Shown: positions 1 through 10,257, counted from the stretch's first letter. The stretch: DNA of 12,500 nucleotides from Nymphaea colorata (GCF_008831285.2 NC_045140.1:29986106-29998605); one strand, 5' to 3'. Notes: generated by a model from the sequence alone, not told the origin. Numbers and translations are program-made.

Positions 1-951
1 CACAAACCACAATCAAACCACGGCTAACGAACAAACCACGCCCTTTCCCACATAGGACGGCTAGGCCCGCGGTGGTCGTGTCTTTGGCCTACGGCCTCCG
101 AGGTACCACGAGACGGACGATGGGTCTAAGCCCGGGCTAAAACAGCAATAAGCAAACTAACAAGTCCCTAATGCAAAAGCAAATACTCCCACCCGTAACT
201 ACAAGGGGGTTAAGGAGATGATACCGGCCAAGGCGATTCCTTGGCTATCCGAGAGAGATCCGAGGCTAAGACCGTGCCTCGGATATTGCAGCTACGGATT
301 GAAGAAGTCCGCTTGAGGCGAGCCTCCTCGGAGCTTGCTGCAAGGGCTGGAGACCGGCGGGGAGCGCACGGCCTGTCTGCCGCTGAATTCCGACGATGCT
401 GACGTAAAGAGAGAGCCGGCCAAGATGGCTCGGCCGACGCTGGCCGCGTGACGGGTGTCGACGGTGTAGGCGGGAGGGCGGTGGCACGCGCGCGTCTGAG
501 TGCGCCGATGCCGCTGCTGCTACTGCACGTACTCCGGCAGAGTGACGAGGGGGGCGAGTGCCCGAAGCGGCAACGGCTACCTGCCTTCCTTCGGGTGTGG
601 CTCGGCCACGGACGCCGGCAGGATGCCGACGGAGAGGGTCGACCGCGGGGCAGCCGATGGATCAGCTACACCTAGCCCTAACTAAGGCACGGCTGGGCTT
701 AGTTACGACTGGGCTCTAGGCAGGTGGGTCGGTCTGGTCAAGAGAGGTTAAGGTCGAGGTAGGCTGAAGAAAAGATGAGATTTAGGAGGGGTGTTAGGGT
801 TTCTAACTAAGATGGCAGGCCAATGCGGGTTGGCTAGGGCTGAGCCTAAGCTCGGAAAGTTGGTCAAGAAAGACCGAATGCGGTAGTGGGTTCTAGATGG
901 TAGGTTGACTACTGGACCAAGTGATGGGTCCGGGTGAAGTAGGTTCGGGCA

Positions 952-972
952 ATCTCGAGGTAGGCTCGAGAT
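952..972. repeat. Inverted repeat ATCTCGAG/CTCGAGAT (left LTR)
   Basis: Two 8-bp arms around a 5-base spacer, each arm holding the self-complementary CTCGAG. The same sequence is at 10052-10072. It could be a binding site or chance; no function is claimed. Confidence 0.4.
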
Positions 973-1160
973 GACTAGGGTTAAGTCAAGCTGGGGGGTT
1001 GACCTAGTGGGCTAAGTCTAGAAGTCAGAGGGCTGACTAAGTCCTAAGGTCAAGTGGACTCGGATCGAGTGTGGGTAGTGAACTCCTAGGTATGACGACG
1101 CGTGAGGTTGACCTAGCTAGGTGGGCTCGGGCTTGGCGGTCTAGCCAAGTGAGTGCGTCG

Positions 1161-1182
1161 GATCTTGCCACGTGGCAAGATC
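1161..1182. promoter_or_regulatory. 22-bp perfect palindrome with G-box core (left LTR)
   Basis: Eleven-base arms (GATCTTGCCAC and its complement) meet with no spacer, giving the core CCACGTGG, the G-box bound by plant bZIP and bHLH factors. It may be a protein-binding site in the LTR. Function is inferred from the motif only. The palindrome is also present, unchanged, at 10258-10279. Confidence 0.55.
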
Positions 1183-1197
1183 AACGGCTCCAAGATG

Positions 1198-1221
1198 CTC
1201 GCTAGGGGGAAAGCTAGCGAG
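1198..1221. repeat. Stem-loop, 8-bp arms (left LTR)
   Basis: CTCGCTAG at 1198-1205 pairs with CTAGCGAG at 1214-1221 around an eight-base loop, 16 bases after the G-box palindrome. Role unknown. The right LTR copy (10295-10317) has a loop one base shorter and identical arms. Confidence 0.5.
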
Positions 1222-2807
1222 GAGGGGAAGAAGAGATCACTTTCCTAGAAGGTAGGAACGAGATCGAGGAGGAATTGCCAAGGGATCGAGGCAATCGGCG
1301 AGGTGGCACTCGAGAATCCTCGAGTTTTCTCTCTCTAGCTAGATGGGTGACACGTGGAGGAGATAAACGGTGGGAGAGGGCTGCGGTTTAGGGTTGAGAT
1401 GGAGGTAGAGAAGATGGGTGAGAAAACGGGAAAGGGGAGCGCTTCTAGGGACTTGCCAAAACGCTCGGGTGTAGGTGGCACGCGGTTTGGTGAGGTGGCA
1501 GCCGCGTGGACTGGGCGAGACTCCAAGTGGGACCTAGTGGGACAGATGGCAGTCACGTAGGGTGATGACTGGACACGAGATGGCTGGGATGCGGACAGGT
1601 GGCGCGATGGAGGGCGGAGACGTTAGGGTTTGACGCAAGAAGAATACACCAAAAAGGAAAGCGGCGGGCTGAGGGTGCGAGCTGGGAGCTCGGGATCCCA
1701 GAGGGATTTTCGGAGGGGACTAGGCGAGCTGGAGAAGACACATGGCAGGCTACGAGGACAGGGTATGACGCGGGTTGACGGATGTGGGACACGTGTAGAA
1801 ACGGAAGGCCAAGATGCGCGGTAGGAAGACTTACCAATTCGGGACCGGCGGCCAAGGGAGACGCGGGCCTTCACGCGCCGCGGCTAGGGTTAGCTCCTCG
1901 TCCAAATGACGCTGATGCCCTTCTCGAATCTGCAGGGGCCTTTGGTGGCGGAGGGGCAAGACTGTCCTTTACGCCGGGAACAATGGTGGACGCCGGAAGT
2001 TGCAGCGGCGCTTAGCTCCGACCAGATTTCCGGCCGAGGCGATTTCTGTCTTCTCACGGGCCGAATTTGCCCAAATTTGACTATGTTGATCAGCACGAAG
2101 AGGCGATTCCAATGCAGTAGTTTAGGGGACCAAACCTCGATATTGAACCGTGATTTTGAATCCTTAAGGCCGCTGGATTTCTTGCCAACTTCGATTTGGA
2201 GCCGACGGTGGAATTGATCTTTTTGTTGATACAGCCGTCGTGAACCGTGAGGGGTGGCTTGGGTTGGTTCCTACGGATAGAAAACCGATTCCAAGCGGGG
2301 AAGAGAGTGCACCAAGGGAGGGGCACCGTAGATCCTCAAACCAGTCACTCGGGTATGCCGAGCAAGGGGCCTAGGTCGCGGGTGAGGCTCCGGAAGCGAA
2401 CAACTCCAAGCCGAATGGAAAAGTTCAATGATCCGAGTACTAACCTTGATAAGCCGTCGAATCGAAGCTTTGGGGACTTCGATCTTCTCTTGTGCCGAAC
2501 TCAGCCTTTCTTCTCCTTCGTGTTCAAGGGGAAGGCACCAATGTTCGGGCTGTTGATCTTCTTCGTAGAGGCAAGCGTGGACGAGGAGGGATCACCGCCG
2601 GTGGGAGGGGATCCGCCTGGTTTGTCTTCCTTGAGGCCGAGGTCAACACGGACGACGGGGGCAAGGGGATTCGATGGGTGGAGACGCTCCTAACTCGGGT
2701 AGAGAGAGGGGGTCGAAGAGATGGAGTCCTCGAAGAGGAGAGAGAGCCAAAACTCGCAATGAGCCAAAATTCGATTTCCTCGATACAATTACAAAGGATC
2801 CAATACA

Positions 2808-2814
2808 ATATATA
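2808..2814 (-). promoter_or_regulatory. Putative LTR TATA box (left LTR)
   Basis: The element strand reads TTTGTATATATTG here. It is followed downstream, at about 2760-2700 on this map, by a strongly CT-rich stretch like the pyrimidine patches of plant core promoters. It is the clearest TATA-like site I found in the LTR. If it is the promoter, transcription starts near 2780 and U3 is only about 140-200 bases long. The call rests on sequence wording only. Confidence 0.5.
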
Positions 2815-2997
2815 CAAAGAGAAAGTGATCCGGGATTATCACGCGCGGATCCAAACCCAAAATCTAAAAAGCTCAAGGCGCTCGGCACAACCCGCCGGCT
2901 TAGGTCTTGACTTCGAATCTCAAAGGTGCCAAGTAAAAAAACGAGTTAACAAAAGCTTAGTACTAAAGTTAAAATAAACGCCTAAGTGCTAAAACGA

Positions 2998-3119
2998 CTC
3001 CTTGAACCTTGCGAGCCCAAGGAGGGGGACCTCGTGAGGGTAAACGCCCTCACTTCGCATTTAGAGTATAAGGGCTCGGTCTGGTTGACCGAGCCATTCG
3101 CTTAAGACCTTTGGTCTTA
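2998..3119 (-). repeat. Cluster of four stem-loops at the pol 3' end (element A)
   Basis: Four perfect inverted repeats follow one another: 2998-3004/3018-3024 (7-bp arms, 13-base loop), 3034-3040/3047-3053 (7-bp arms, 6-base loop), 3073-3081/3087-3095 (9-bp arms GGCTCGGTC/GACCGAGCC, 5-base loop), and 3103-3109/3113-3119 (7-bp arms, 3-base loop). The pol stop codon sits in the last arm. They lie between pol and the presumed LTR edge and would fold in either RNA strand. All arms are unchanged in the second copy. Confidence 0.7.
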
Positions 3120-6100
3120 GACGACCTCGCGGGTTGAGAAAGTCGGACTCGGTTTGGGTGCGTCTAGCCTACGCTCGGTGAGTTCTACAACTGGTTCAGT
3201 GTGACCCGGAGGTTCATCCTGTTCGAGCACCGTTGCGGACTTGGCTGCTCCTCCCGCTCCTCCCACTGCAACCTGACCTGGTGCGTCGTTAGCCTCCTTA
3301 GGAGTTTCCTCGGCTAACTGATGCAAGGACCGAGCCCACAAATCTGATGCTCTTCTACGCCTAATGCTTGACTCGGGCTGTTCGGCCTCGCCTGGGTCTG
3401 GACCATCTGGTAGGTCCGTAACAGATTCCCCCTCCCTACCTTGCACTTGTCCTCGAGCGCTGGAAGAGGGAAAACGATGAGCAACTGACCCAAATTCCTC
3501 CCAAGAGGTTCCTTGGTCGGGGCCTTCCCACTCGACCAATACTTCATGCCTTGTTCTGCCTTGCCTTCTTGTATATCTGTGCTTTAAAATTCTGTAAGGC
3601 GTCGGCAACTGGTCCGGCACATGTTCCACGGTAGTCGGTATCTCGCCTTGATGTGGTTTCAAGCGAGAGACATGGAACACAGGGTGGACTTGTGCCTCTC
3701 TGGGCAATCCCAATCGGTATGCGGCCTTGCCGACTTTCTGTAATATGGGATATGGCCCATAGTAACGCGGCAGAAGTTTCGAGTATGGCTGCCCCATTAG
3801 AGACTTCTGCTTCAGAGGAAGCCTCTTCAACCATACGTACTGCCCTTCTTCGAATCCTCGGTCTTGTCTACCTTTATCGTAGACTTGCTTCATTCGATTC
3901 TGCGCTTTAATCAAATTCTGTTTTAAGGAGTTAAGGACCTCCTCTCTGGTGCGCAGTTCGCAGTCCACATTATCCTCTAAGGCGCTACCTCCTTCATAAG
4001 TTGGAATGGTTGGAGGTGGAAAACCGTAGACTGCCTCATAGGGAGTCATCCCTGCCGACGAGTGCCAACTCGTGTTGTAAGACCACTCGGCCCAGGGTAA
4101 GTATTTGACCCATGAATTAGGTCTTTCTCCCGCGAAGCATCTGAGATAAGTCTCGAGAGACCGATTCACAATCTCGCTTTGCCCGTCGGTTTGCGGGTGA
4201 TGGGCAGTGCTGAACCGAAGTTCTGTACCTAACGTCTTCATATACTCCTTCCAGAACGCGCTCATAAAAATAGAGTCTCTGTCGCAGATGATCGTCTGAG
4301 GCATCCTGTGGAGTTTTCCAACGTACTCCTGGAAGACGTGAGCCACCATTGGCCCTTGGTACAGTCGTGGCAATGGTGCAAAGTGGCTGTATTTAGACAG
4401 CCTATCAACCACAACTAGTATTGCCTCTTTTCCTTCTGAGCGAGGCATAGCATCTATGAAATCCATGGTGATATCCGTCCATGGTCTAGTAGGAATTGGG
4501 AGTGGATTTAGGTGACCTGGAGGCTTGATTGCCTCGTACTTCTCCCTTTGGCAAATCTTGCACTGACGGATGTATCTTTGCACATCGGCCTTCAGTCCTC
4601 GCCACCAGAACTGGGCCTTGACTCTACTTACGGTCTTCGCGACCCCTTCGTGTCCTGCAGCAGGCGAGTCATGGAAATGCTGCAGAAGCTCTCGTTTCAG
4701 CTCTGAATTAGGAGGGACAACAGCTCGACCCTTCCTAAAAAGAAGATCCCCTTTAACCGAATGCAAAGGGATGGAACCCGGATTCTGCTTTTCTGCAGCC
4801 TTAAGTAACTTGGTCGATTGGTCATTATCTTGTTCGTTGGCCAATCGTACCCATAAGTTAGTTTCCACCACTGACAGTGTCATGAACTGTTCGGTAAGGC
4901 GTGATAGGGAATCGGCCGCCTTATTTTCAGGACCTTTCTTGTATTCGATCTCAAAATCGTACCCCAATAATTTGGCTAACCAACGTTGCTGTGTGGGGGT
5001 GGATACACGTTGCTTAAGCATGTATCTCAAACTGTTCTGATCGGTCCTTACTATGAATCTGCGTCCAATCAGATAAGGACGCCATTTCTCCACCGCAATG
5101 ACAATAGCAAGCAATTCCTTCTCATAAGTTGAGAGAGGTTTAGCCCTACTGGTTAGGGCCTTCGACATGTATGCGATGGGATGACCCTCTTGGCCGAGTA
5201 CGGCCCCAACGCCGACTTCACATGCATCGGTTTCAATAGTAAAGGTCTTAGTGAAGTCGGGGAGTGTCAAAACTAGAGCGGTCATCAAGGCCGATTTGAG
5301 TTTGTCAAATGCGACCCTAGATTTCTCTGTCCACTGGAAAGCTCCCTTTTTCAGCATCTGGGTTAGAGGTTGTGCGATGATTCCATATCCTTGTATAAAC
5401 CTCCTGTAATATCCCGTGAGTCCAAGGAAGCCTCGTAGACCCTTTAGATCTTTGGGCAGTGGCCATTTCTCCATGGCTTGCAATTTTTCGGGGTCTGCCC
5501 GAACCCCTTCTCGCGACACAATGTGCCCGAGATACCCTATGGAAGATTGTCCAAAGCTACACTTGGACATCTTCGCAAAAAGCTGATGTTCCTTCAATAT
5601 GCTTGGCGTTATGCTCAAGTGTTCCCGATGTTTTTCCTCACTCTGGCTGTAGATGAGGATGTCGTCAAAGAAGACCAAAATAAAACTGCGTAGGTGCTCC
5701 CGAAATACGTCGTTCATGCACCTCTGAAAGGTGGCTGGTGCGTTTGTTAACCCAAACGGCATTACTAAGAATTCGTAATGCCCATCGTGAGTACGGAAAG
5801 CAGTCTTTGATATATCTTCGTCTTGCATTCTTATTTGATGGTAGCCGGCGCGAAGATCTATCTTTGAAAAGATTGTGGCTCCGGTGAGCTCATCCAACAA
5901 CTCATCTATGACCGGTATTGGGTGCCGATCCTTGACGGTTACCTCGTTCAATGCTCTGTAGTCTATACAAAATCTCCATGTGTTGTCTTTCTTCTTCACC
6001 AAAAGGACTGGGGAAGAGAACGGACTACTGCTCGGACGGATGATACCATCATGGAGCATCTCTTTTACGAGGCGCTCAATTTCCGCCTTCTGACTATACC

Positions 6101-6224
6101 CATACCGATAAGGCCTGACGTTTACCGGCTCCGCTCCTTGCGTGAGTACTATGCGGTGGTCATAGGCCCTTTGAGGAGGTAGGCCTTTCGGTTCCGCAAA
6201 TATCTCGGGAAACTCATTCAACAC
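3117..6224 (-). CDS. pol: Pol: reverse transcriptase, RNase H, integrase, chromodomain
   Basis: The frame is open from 6251 to the TAA at 3117. Residue 1 here is the GTG at 6224; the first ATG is residue 56, already inside RT, so independent initiation looks unlikely. RT has D123 and the FFDD motif (D187, D188). RNase H has D333, E370, D395 and D438. Integrase has an HHCC zinc finger (H518, H525, C555, C558) and catalytic D588, D648 and E684, with the 35-residue spacing of DD35E enzymes. The GPY/F module is at about 822-840. A chromodomain at about 876-914 (LVEWEG, W899, W908) would steer insertion to marked chromatin. A tail of about 120 residues, rich in P, E, A and R, follows and is unlike known domains. 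No internal stop interrupts the 1035 residues, which suggests a young copy. Confidence 0.94.
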   Translation of the reverse strand: MLNEFPEIFAEPKGLPPQRAYDHRIVLTQGAEPVNVRPYRYGYSQKAEIERLVKEMLHDGIIRPSSSPFSSPVLLVKKKDNTWRFCIDYRALNEVTVKDRHPIPVIDELLDELTGATIFSKIDLRAGYHQIRMQDEDISKTAFRTHDGHYEFLVMPFGLTNAPATFQRCMNDVFREHLRSFILVFFDDILIYSQSEEKHREHLSITPSILKEHQLFAKMSKCSFGQSSIGYLGHIVSREGVRADPEKLQAMEKWPLPKDLKGLRGFLGLTGYYRRFIQGYGIIAQPLTQMLKKGAFQWTEKSRVAFDKLKSALMTALVLTLPDFTKTFTIETDACEVGVGAVLGQEGHPIAYMSKALTSRAKPLSTYEKELLAIVIAVEKWRPYLIGRRFIVRTDQNSLRYMLKQRVSTPTQQRWLAKLLGYDFEIEYKKGPENKAADSLSRLTEQFMTLSVVETNLWVRLANEQDNDQSTKLLKAAEKQNPGSIPLHSVKGDLLFRKGRAVVPPNSELKRELLQHFHDSPAAGHEGVAKTVSRVKAQFWWRGLKADVQRYIRQCKICQREKYEAIKPPGHLNPLPIPTRPWTDITMDFIDAMPRSEGKEAILVVVDRLSKYSHFAPLPRLYQGPMVAHVFQEYVGKLHRMPQTIICDRDSIFMSAFWKEYMKTLGTELRFSTAHHPQTDGQSEIVNRSLETYLRCFAGERPNSWVKYLPWAEWSYNTSWHSSAGMTPYEAVYGFPPPTIPTYEGGSALEDNVDCELRTREEVLNSLKQNLIKAQNRMKQVYDKGRQDRGFEEGQYVWLKRLPLKQKSLMGQPYSKLLPRYYGPYPILQKVGKAAYRLGLPREAQVHPVFHVSRLKPHQGEIPTTVEHVPDQLPTPYRILKHRYTRRQGRTRHEVLVEWEGPDQGTSWEEFGSVAHRFPSSSARGQVQGREGESVTDLPDGPDPGEAEQPESSIRRRRASDLWARSLHQLAEETPKEANDAPGQVAVGGAGGAAKSATVLEQDEPPGHTEPVVELTERRLDAPKPSPTFSTREVV

Positions 6225-8260
6225 ATTCTGAATTGAGGGGGGATCGGTTCTTCAATGGTCTCGTCCGATCTCGGAACATCTGTAGCTAGCGTAAGGACCC
6301 AGCAAGCGGGCTGCTCCTGGTCGAGGCAACGCAGGGCGGCCTTAGGACTTGTCGTGCTGGCTAGTCCTTGCAACGTGATGGGCTCCCCATCAAGCTCTGG
6401 AATGAACGTCATAGAGAAATTCTTGACGTCCCAGTGGATATCTTTCCACGATAAGAACCAAGACATGCCTAGGACTAAGTCGACTCCATCCAAGGGTATG
6501 ACCAACGAGTCAACTTTGAAGGTGCGTTTCTTGATGTTGACCTCCATGTCCTTAACCTCGTGCATGCACTTCAGCCGATGGCCCCCTCCCACGACAATCG
6601 TTTGGGGTTTACTTGGTTGCAAGGCAACATTGCACCTTTGAGCCGCTTCCTCGGTTAGGAAGTTATTCGTTGCTCCACAATCAAGCAAAATCAAAACTTT
6701 TTGCCCGTTGATACGCCCAAATACTCGCATGGCGTTGGGCTTGTGGGGGTCTTGCATGGTGTGAAGAGACTCACCCTCTTCGGGTTTGCCTTCGGCTTTT
6801 GGAGTCTCTTCTTTCTTCGTTTCTACCTTTTCCGGCCTCTTGGCCTTTCTCCTTGTTCTCTCCTCTTGCTCAGAAGAGGAGCTAGAGCTGGAAGGTGAAC
6901 TCGAGGATGAGTCACTATCCGAGCTGCTGCTGTATTCGGGATCGCTGACCACCGTTACATGGAAGAAGGATTTGCATTGATGGTTCTTATCCCATTTGGC
7001 CTCACAACGATAGCATAAGCCTTTTCGTCTATACTCTTCAATTTGCTTCGGTGTGAGATAGCGGGTAGGGGGGTTCCTACCAGATCTTGTATCGGCCCTG
7101 AACTCCCGTCGAGGTGGGTAGGGAGTTGATTCATTACCCCTGGGCCGTGAGCTAGAAGAGAACGCCGGTTTCTTCTTCTGCTTGTCAAATTTGCGAGTCC
7201 TTTTTAGGGCTCGCCTCTCCTCTAAGCGCTCTTCACATATTCGCGCCATGGCAAAACATTCTTTGAGGGTGTCATAGTTCTGGACTTTCATTTCGAGGAC
7301 AACCTCTTGTTTCAATCCACCTTTGAAGGCTCCAATAAGCGCCTTCTCGGTCCATTGGACTCGGCTAGCCAAACGGATGAACTCTTTGTGGTAGGCTGGC
7401 ACGGTCGTTCTTTGGACTAACTTCTTCAAGTCTTCGTCGTAGTCCAAATAGGTGGAATCACCGAATCGGAGTTGGAAGCTTGCTTTGAACTTCTCCCAAG
7501 TTGGATCTCTAGTTTTATGGTCAAACCAGAGATATTGGGTAGTGGCCTCGCCTGTGGTATTGGCGGCCGCTATCTCTATCCATTCCTCATCCGGGATACG
7601 GTGGCAAACAAAGTAACGCTCTGCCATGAAGAGCCACTCTCTTAGACCTTCCCCATTAAACTTCGGAAACTCGTATCTAACCGTGGGGGTTCTTCTCTCT
7701 TCTTGACGAGAGCTGGTTCTTCTTCGTTCTCTTTGAGGAGATTCACCCTCCTCTCCTTCCGAGCCATAAAAGCTTCGGCTTTGGCTATGATTTCCAATGC
7801 GTTGCTGTTGGAAGGAACTTCGCATCTCTTGGTGAGTGCGATCCGGCGGTGGGTGCATTCTGCCCCTTCCGGCACCTTCACGAGGGGTGCCTAAATGTGA
7901 AGCGTCATGTGTATCCGCTTCCACATATCTGCCCTTGCCCTTGTCTCGTCCTGAAGTGGAGGGGTCCGAGGTGGGTCGATCTGTACCAATGTTGAGGTGG
8001 GCTGTAATCGCTTTAAGCATGCCCTTCATCTCATTGGTTTCACGCTGTTGTTCTTCCTCTCGACGGACGGCCTCATTTCTACGTTGCTGGTCCATGTTGT
8101 GCATCTCTCTTTTCCAGCGGTTAAAGTCCCGCTCTAGTTGTAGGATGCGACCGGCAAGGGGTTCTTGAATCTCTACGGATTCAGAGGGATGAGGTGCCTC
8201 GGTTTGGCCCTCATCGGCGGTGCCTTCCTCAACGTTGAGGTTCTTCTTGGATTTGGCCAT
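6218..8260 (-). CDS. gag: Gag polyprotein with zinc knuckle and aspartic protease
   Basis: This 680-residue product would form the virus-like particle and carry the protease. I start at the ATG at 8260, because the frame is open further upstream but only with a GTG at 8290. Residues about 31-88 are charged and heptad-like, probably a coiled coil. Residues about 194-350 match the plant retrotransposon gag domain ([11 protein letters not shown] through [10 protein letters not shown]). A basic stretch then leads to a CX2CX7HXC zinc knuckle (C416, C419, H427, C429), the form usual in plant chromoviruses. A serine/aspartate tract lies at about 444-463. The protease core is at about 511-615, with active-site D527-C-G-A instead of the usual DSGA or DTGA, and a downstream LVLGMSW motif. 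The frame stops at a TGA at 6220-6218, just past the C6T run where pol takes over in the -1 frame. Confidence 0.92.
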   Translation of the reverse strand: MAKSKKNLNVEEGTADEGQTEAPHPSESVEIQEPLAGRILQLERDFNRWKREMHNMDQQRRNEAVRREEEQQRETNEMKGMLKAITAHLNIGTDRPTSDPSTSGRDKGKGRYVEADTHDASHLGTPREGAGRGRMHPPPDRTHQEMRSSFQQQRIGNHSQSRSFYGSEGEEGESPQRERRRTSSRQEERRTPTVRYEFPKFNGEGLREWLFMAERYFVCHRIPDEEWIEIAAANTTGEATTQYLWFDHKTRDPTWEKFKASFQLRFGDSTYLDYDEDLKKLVQRTTVPAYHKEFIRLASRVQWTEKALIGAFKGGLKQEVVLEMKVQNYDTLKECFAMARICEERLEERRALKRTRKFDKQKKKPAFSSSSRPRGNESTPYPPRREFRADTRSGRNPPTRYLTPKQIEEYRRKGLCYRCEAKWDKNHQCKSFFHVTVVSDPEYSSSSDSDSSSSSPSSSSSSSEQEERTRRKAKRPEKVETKKEETPKAEGKPEEGESLHTMQDPHKPNAMRVFGRINGQKVLILLDCGATNNFLTEEAAQRCNVALQPSKPQTIVVGGGHRLKCMHEVKDMEVNIKKRTFKVDSLVIPLDGVDLVLGMSWFLSWKDIHWDVKNFSMTFIPELDGEPITLQGLASTTSPKAALRCLDQEQPACWVLTLATDVPRSDETIEEPIPPQFRMC
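6236..6242 (-). other. gag/pol frame junction: C-CCC-CCT slippery-type heptamer
   Basis: On the element strand this is six C followed by T, split by the gag frame as C CCC CCT, which fits the X-XXY-YYZ pattern of -1 frameshift sites. The gag frame stops at TGA (6220-6218). The pol frame is closed upstream by a TGA at 6254-6252. Any switch must therefore fall in the roughly 34-base overlap, and this heptamer lies in it. A -1 slip here leads straight into the normal start of the RT region. A single C lost from a former run of seven, by mutation or by sequencing error, would give exactly the same picture, and many plant chromoviruses have one continuous gag-pol frame. I cannot tell the two apart. 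Confidence 0.5.
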
Positions 8261-8812
8261 TTGTATGGCTTGAAATCGCCAAGGCAACACTGTAACGATA
8301 CCTAAACTGCGCTGACCTAGAAATCCAAAAACTGAAACACTGCCACTCTTAAGCTACGCTGGCCTAACTAAACTGACTCTACCCTCTGCACGCTGCCGCT
8401 GCCGCTGATGCCGCGTGCGTTCTAAGGCAAGGGAGACGGGTTGGCCCGCCTACTGCCGCGCTACGCCTTAGCGCCTCGGCAATCCCGCTTCGCTCTTGGC
8501 CGGGCTCAAGGAGCCTAAATCGCCACACCCGCCTGGTGTCTCGGCGACGCACCTCAAGCTTGGCTACCCTCGGGTGTACAAGGCGTACAGCCCTACACTT
8601 GCTAAAAGAGAGCAAGCGAAGCCTAGAACTACACTATTATACGGAAACTGTGTACACAGAAGACCGAATCTGACTACTGACTAAAAACTGTAATACCAAC
8701 AAGAAAACCACTGCCTAATCTGCACTGCGACGAGAAAACCGAACAAGCTGCCTTTGGTGTAGCCGATTCTTCAGTCTTCGGGTGCTCAAACAACGGGATA
8801 TACCCCAAGGTG
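8261..8812 (-). other. Untranslated leader between PBS and gag
   Basis: About 550 bases separate the primer-binding site from the gag ATG. No frame here shows retrotransposon similarity or a convincing product. In this family the stretch normally carries dimerisation and packaging signals, but I cannot point to a specific one. The stretch just upstream of the ATG is in frame with gag without a stop, so an extended N-terminus from a non-AUG start (GTG at 8290) is possible but not favoured. Confidence 0.7.
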
Positions 8813-8824
8813 GCTCTGATACCA
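8813..8824 (-). other. Primer-binding site for initiator tRNA-Met
   Basis: The element strand reads TGGTATCAGAGC, the complement of the 3' end of plant initiator methionine tRNA and the commonest primer-binding site of plant LTR retrotransposons. It lies two bases (AT) inside the LTR end at 8827, the expected place for starting minus-strand DNA synthesis. This fixes both the orientation and the PBS-side LTR boundary. Confidence 0.95.
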
Positions 8825-10051
8825 ATTGTTAGGCACTCACCCGGTTGCGGCTAGAAAGCGCGAACCAAGCACGAGTCCTAGTTCCCAAGTCTCCTTGAGG
8901 TAATCAAAAAACCAAAAATCCTAGCAAATTAAATACAAGATCTACCCGGCCGGACAGGACCCCGGCGCAAAACCCCGAGGAAATGGAATACAAGTGCGGG
9001 TTACCCTTTCCAAAAAAACCTAACTACCGCTGATCCTACTACAAGCAAACTAAAACCGGATGCGAGGCTTTACAAGCGCGTTCGATACAAGAATCACTCG
9101 CAACTCACTCACAAACCACAATCAAACCACGGCTAACGAACAAACCACGCCCTTTCCCACATAGGACGGCTAGGCCCGCGGTGGTCGTGTCTTTGGCCTA
9201 CGGCCTCCGAGGTACCACGAGACGGACGATGGGTCTAAGCCCGGGCTAAAACAGCAATAAGCAAACTAACAAGTCCCTAATGCAAAAGCAAATACTCCCA
9301 CCCGTAACTACAAGGGGGTTAAGGAGATGATACCGGCCAAGGCGATTCCTTGGCTATCCGAGAGAGATCCGAGGCTAAGACCGTGCCTCGGATATTGCAG
9401 CTACGGATTGAAGAAGTCCGCTTGAGGCGAGCCTCCTCGGAGCTTGCTGCAAGGGCTGGAGACCGGCGGGGAGCGCACGGCCTGTCTGCCGCTGAATTCC
9501 GACGATGGTGACGTAAAGAGAGAGCCGGCCAAGATGGCTCGGCCGACGCTGGCCGCGTGACGGGTGTCGACGGTGTAGGCGGGAGGGCGGTGGCACGCGC
9601 GCGTCTGAGTGCGCCGATGCCGCTGCTGCTACTGCACGTACTCCGGCAGAGTGACGAGGGGGGCGAGTGCCGAAGCGGCAACGCCTACCTGCCTTCCTTC
9701 GGGTGTGGCTCGGCCACGGACGCCGGCAGGATGCCGACGTAGAGGTCGACCGCGGGGCAGCCGATGGATCAGCTACACCTAGCCCTAACTAAGGCCGGCT
9801 GGGCTTAGTACGACTGGGCTCTAGGCAGGTGGTCGGTCTGGTCAGAGAGGTTAAGGTCGAGGTAGGCTGAGAAAGATGAGATTTAGGAGGGGTGTTAGGG
9901 TTTCTAACTAGATGGCAGGCCAATGCGGGTTGGCTAGGGCTGAGCCTAAGCTCGGAAAGTTGGTCAAGAAAGACCGAATGCGGTAGTGGGTTCTAGATGG
10001 TAGGTTGACTACTGGACCAAGTGATGGGTCCGGGTGAAGTAGGTTCGGGCA

Positions 10052-10072
10052 ATCTCGAGGTAGGCTCGAGAT
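10052..10072. repeat. Inverted repeat ATCTCGAG/CTCGAGAT (right LTR)
   Basis: An identical copy of the inverted repeat at 952-972, with the same 5-base spacer. Confidence 0.4.
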
Positions 10073-10257
10073 GACTAGGGTTAAGTCAAGCTGGGGGTTG
10101 ACCTAGTGGGCTAAGTCTAGAAGTCAGAGGGCTGACTAAGTCCTAAGGTCAAGTGGATCGGATCGAGTGTGGGTAGTGAACTCCTAGGTATGACGACGCG
10201 TGAGGTTGACCTAGCTAGGTGGGCTCGGCTTGGCGGTCTAGCCAAGTGAGTGCGTCG

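Larger units (their letters stand above)
1..2951 (-). repeat. 3' LTR of element A, truncated by the window edge
   Basis: Position 1 matches position 9110 of the complete LTR, and the match continues through the LTR into the pol tail. The first 559 bases carry a single mismatch (399 versus 9508). From about 560 to 1740 the two copies differ at many sites, mostly short indels, with a net 38 bases fewer in the right copy. From 2247 to 2693 there are six substitutions and no indel. The element-side end is taken as CA at 2950-2951 by comparison with 12011-12012. The missing roughly 280 bases at the PBS-side end are simply outside the window. No gene is supported here on either strand. Confidence 0.82.

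Noticed and set aside
266-487. 73-codon minus-strand frame recurring at 9375-9596
   Set aside because: It lies in the near-identical part of the LTR, so its conservation is only that of the DNA. Low-complexity R/P/S composition and no recognisable domain.
700-1150. Repeated GTTGACCTAG and TTGAC words as a WRKY-binding (W-box) array
   Set aside because: The words are short and degenerate in a biased-composition stretch, and nothing else supports regulated binding.
780-1640. Scattered TTTAGGG/TTAGGGTTT words suggesting telomere repeats
   Set aside because: They are single and irregularly spaced with no tandem run, as expected by chance in GT-rich sequence.
2505-2520. Purine-rich run on the element strand (GAAGGAGAAGAAAGG) as polypurine tract
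   Set aside because: It lies between the TATA box and the LTR body, so using it as the LTR edge would place the promoter outside the LTR. The following bases give only a weak TG match.
2247-2693. 148-codon plus-strand open frame in the left LTR, matched by an equal-length frame at 11318-11764
   Set aside because: Of six substitutions between the copies five change the residue, so there is no sign of protein-level constraint. The equal length follows from the lack of indels in this stretch. It is antisense to the element and resembles no family I know.
4512-5040. Plus-strand open frames inside pol (for example 4570-5040)
   Set aside because: They are shadows of the minus-strand pol frame, which carries all the catalytic motifs.
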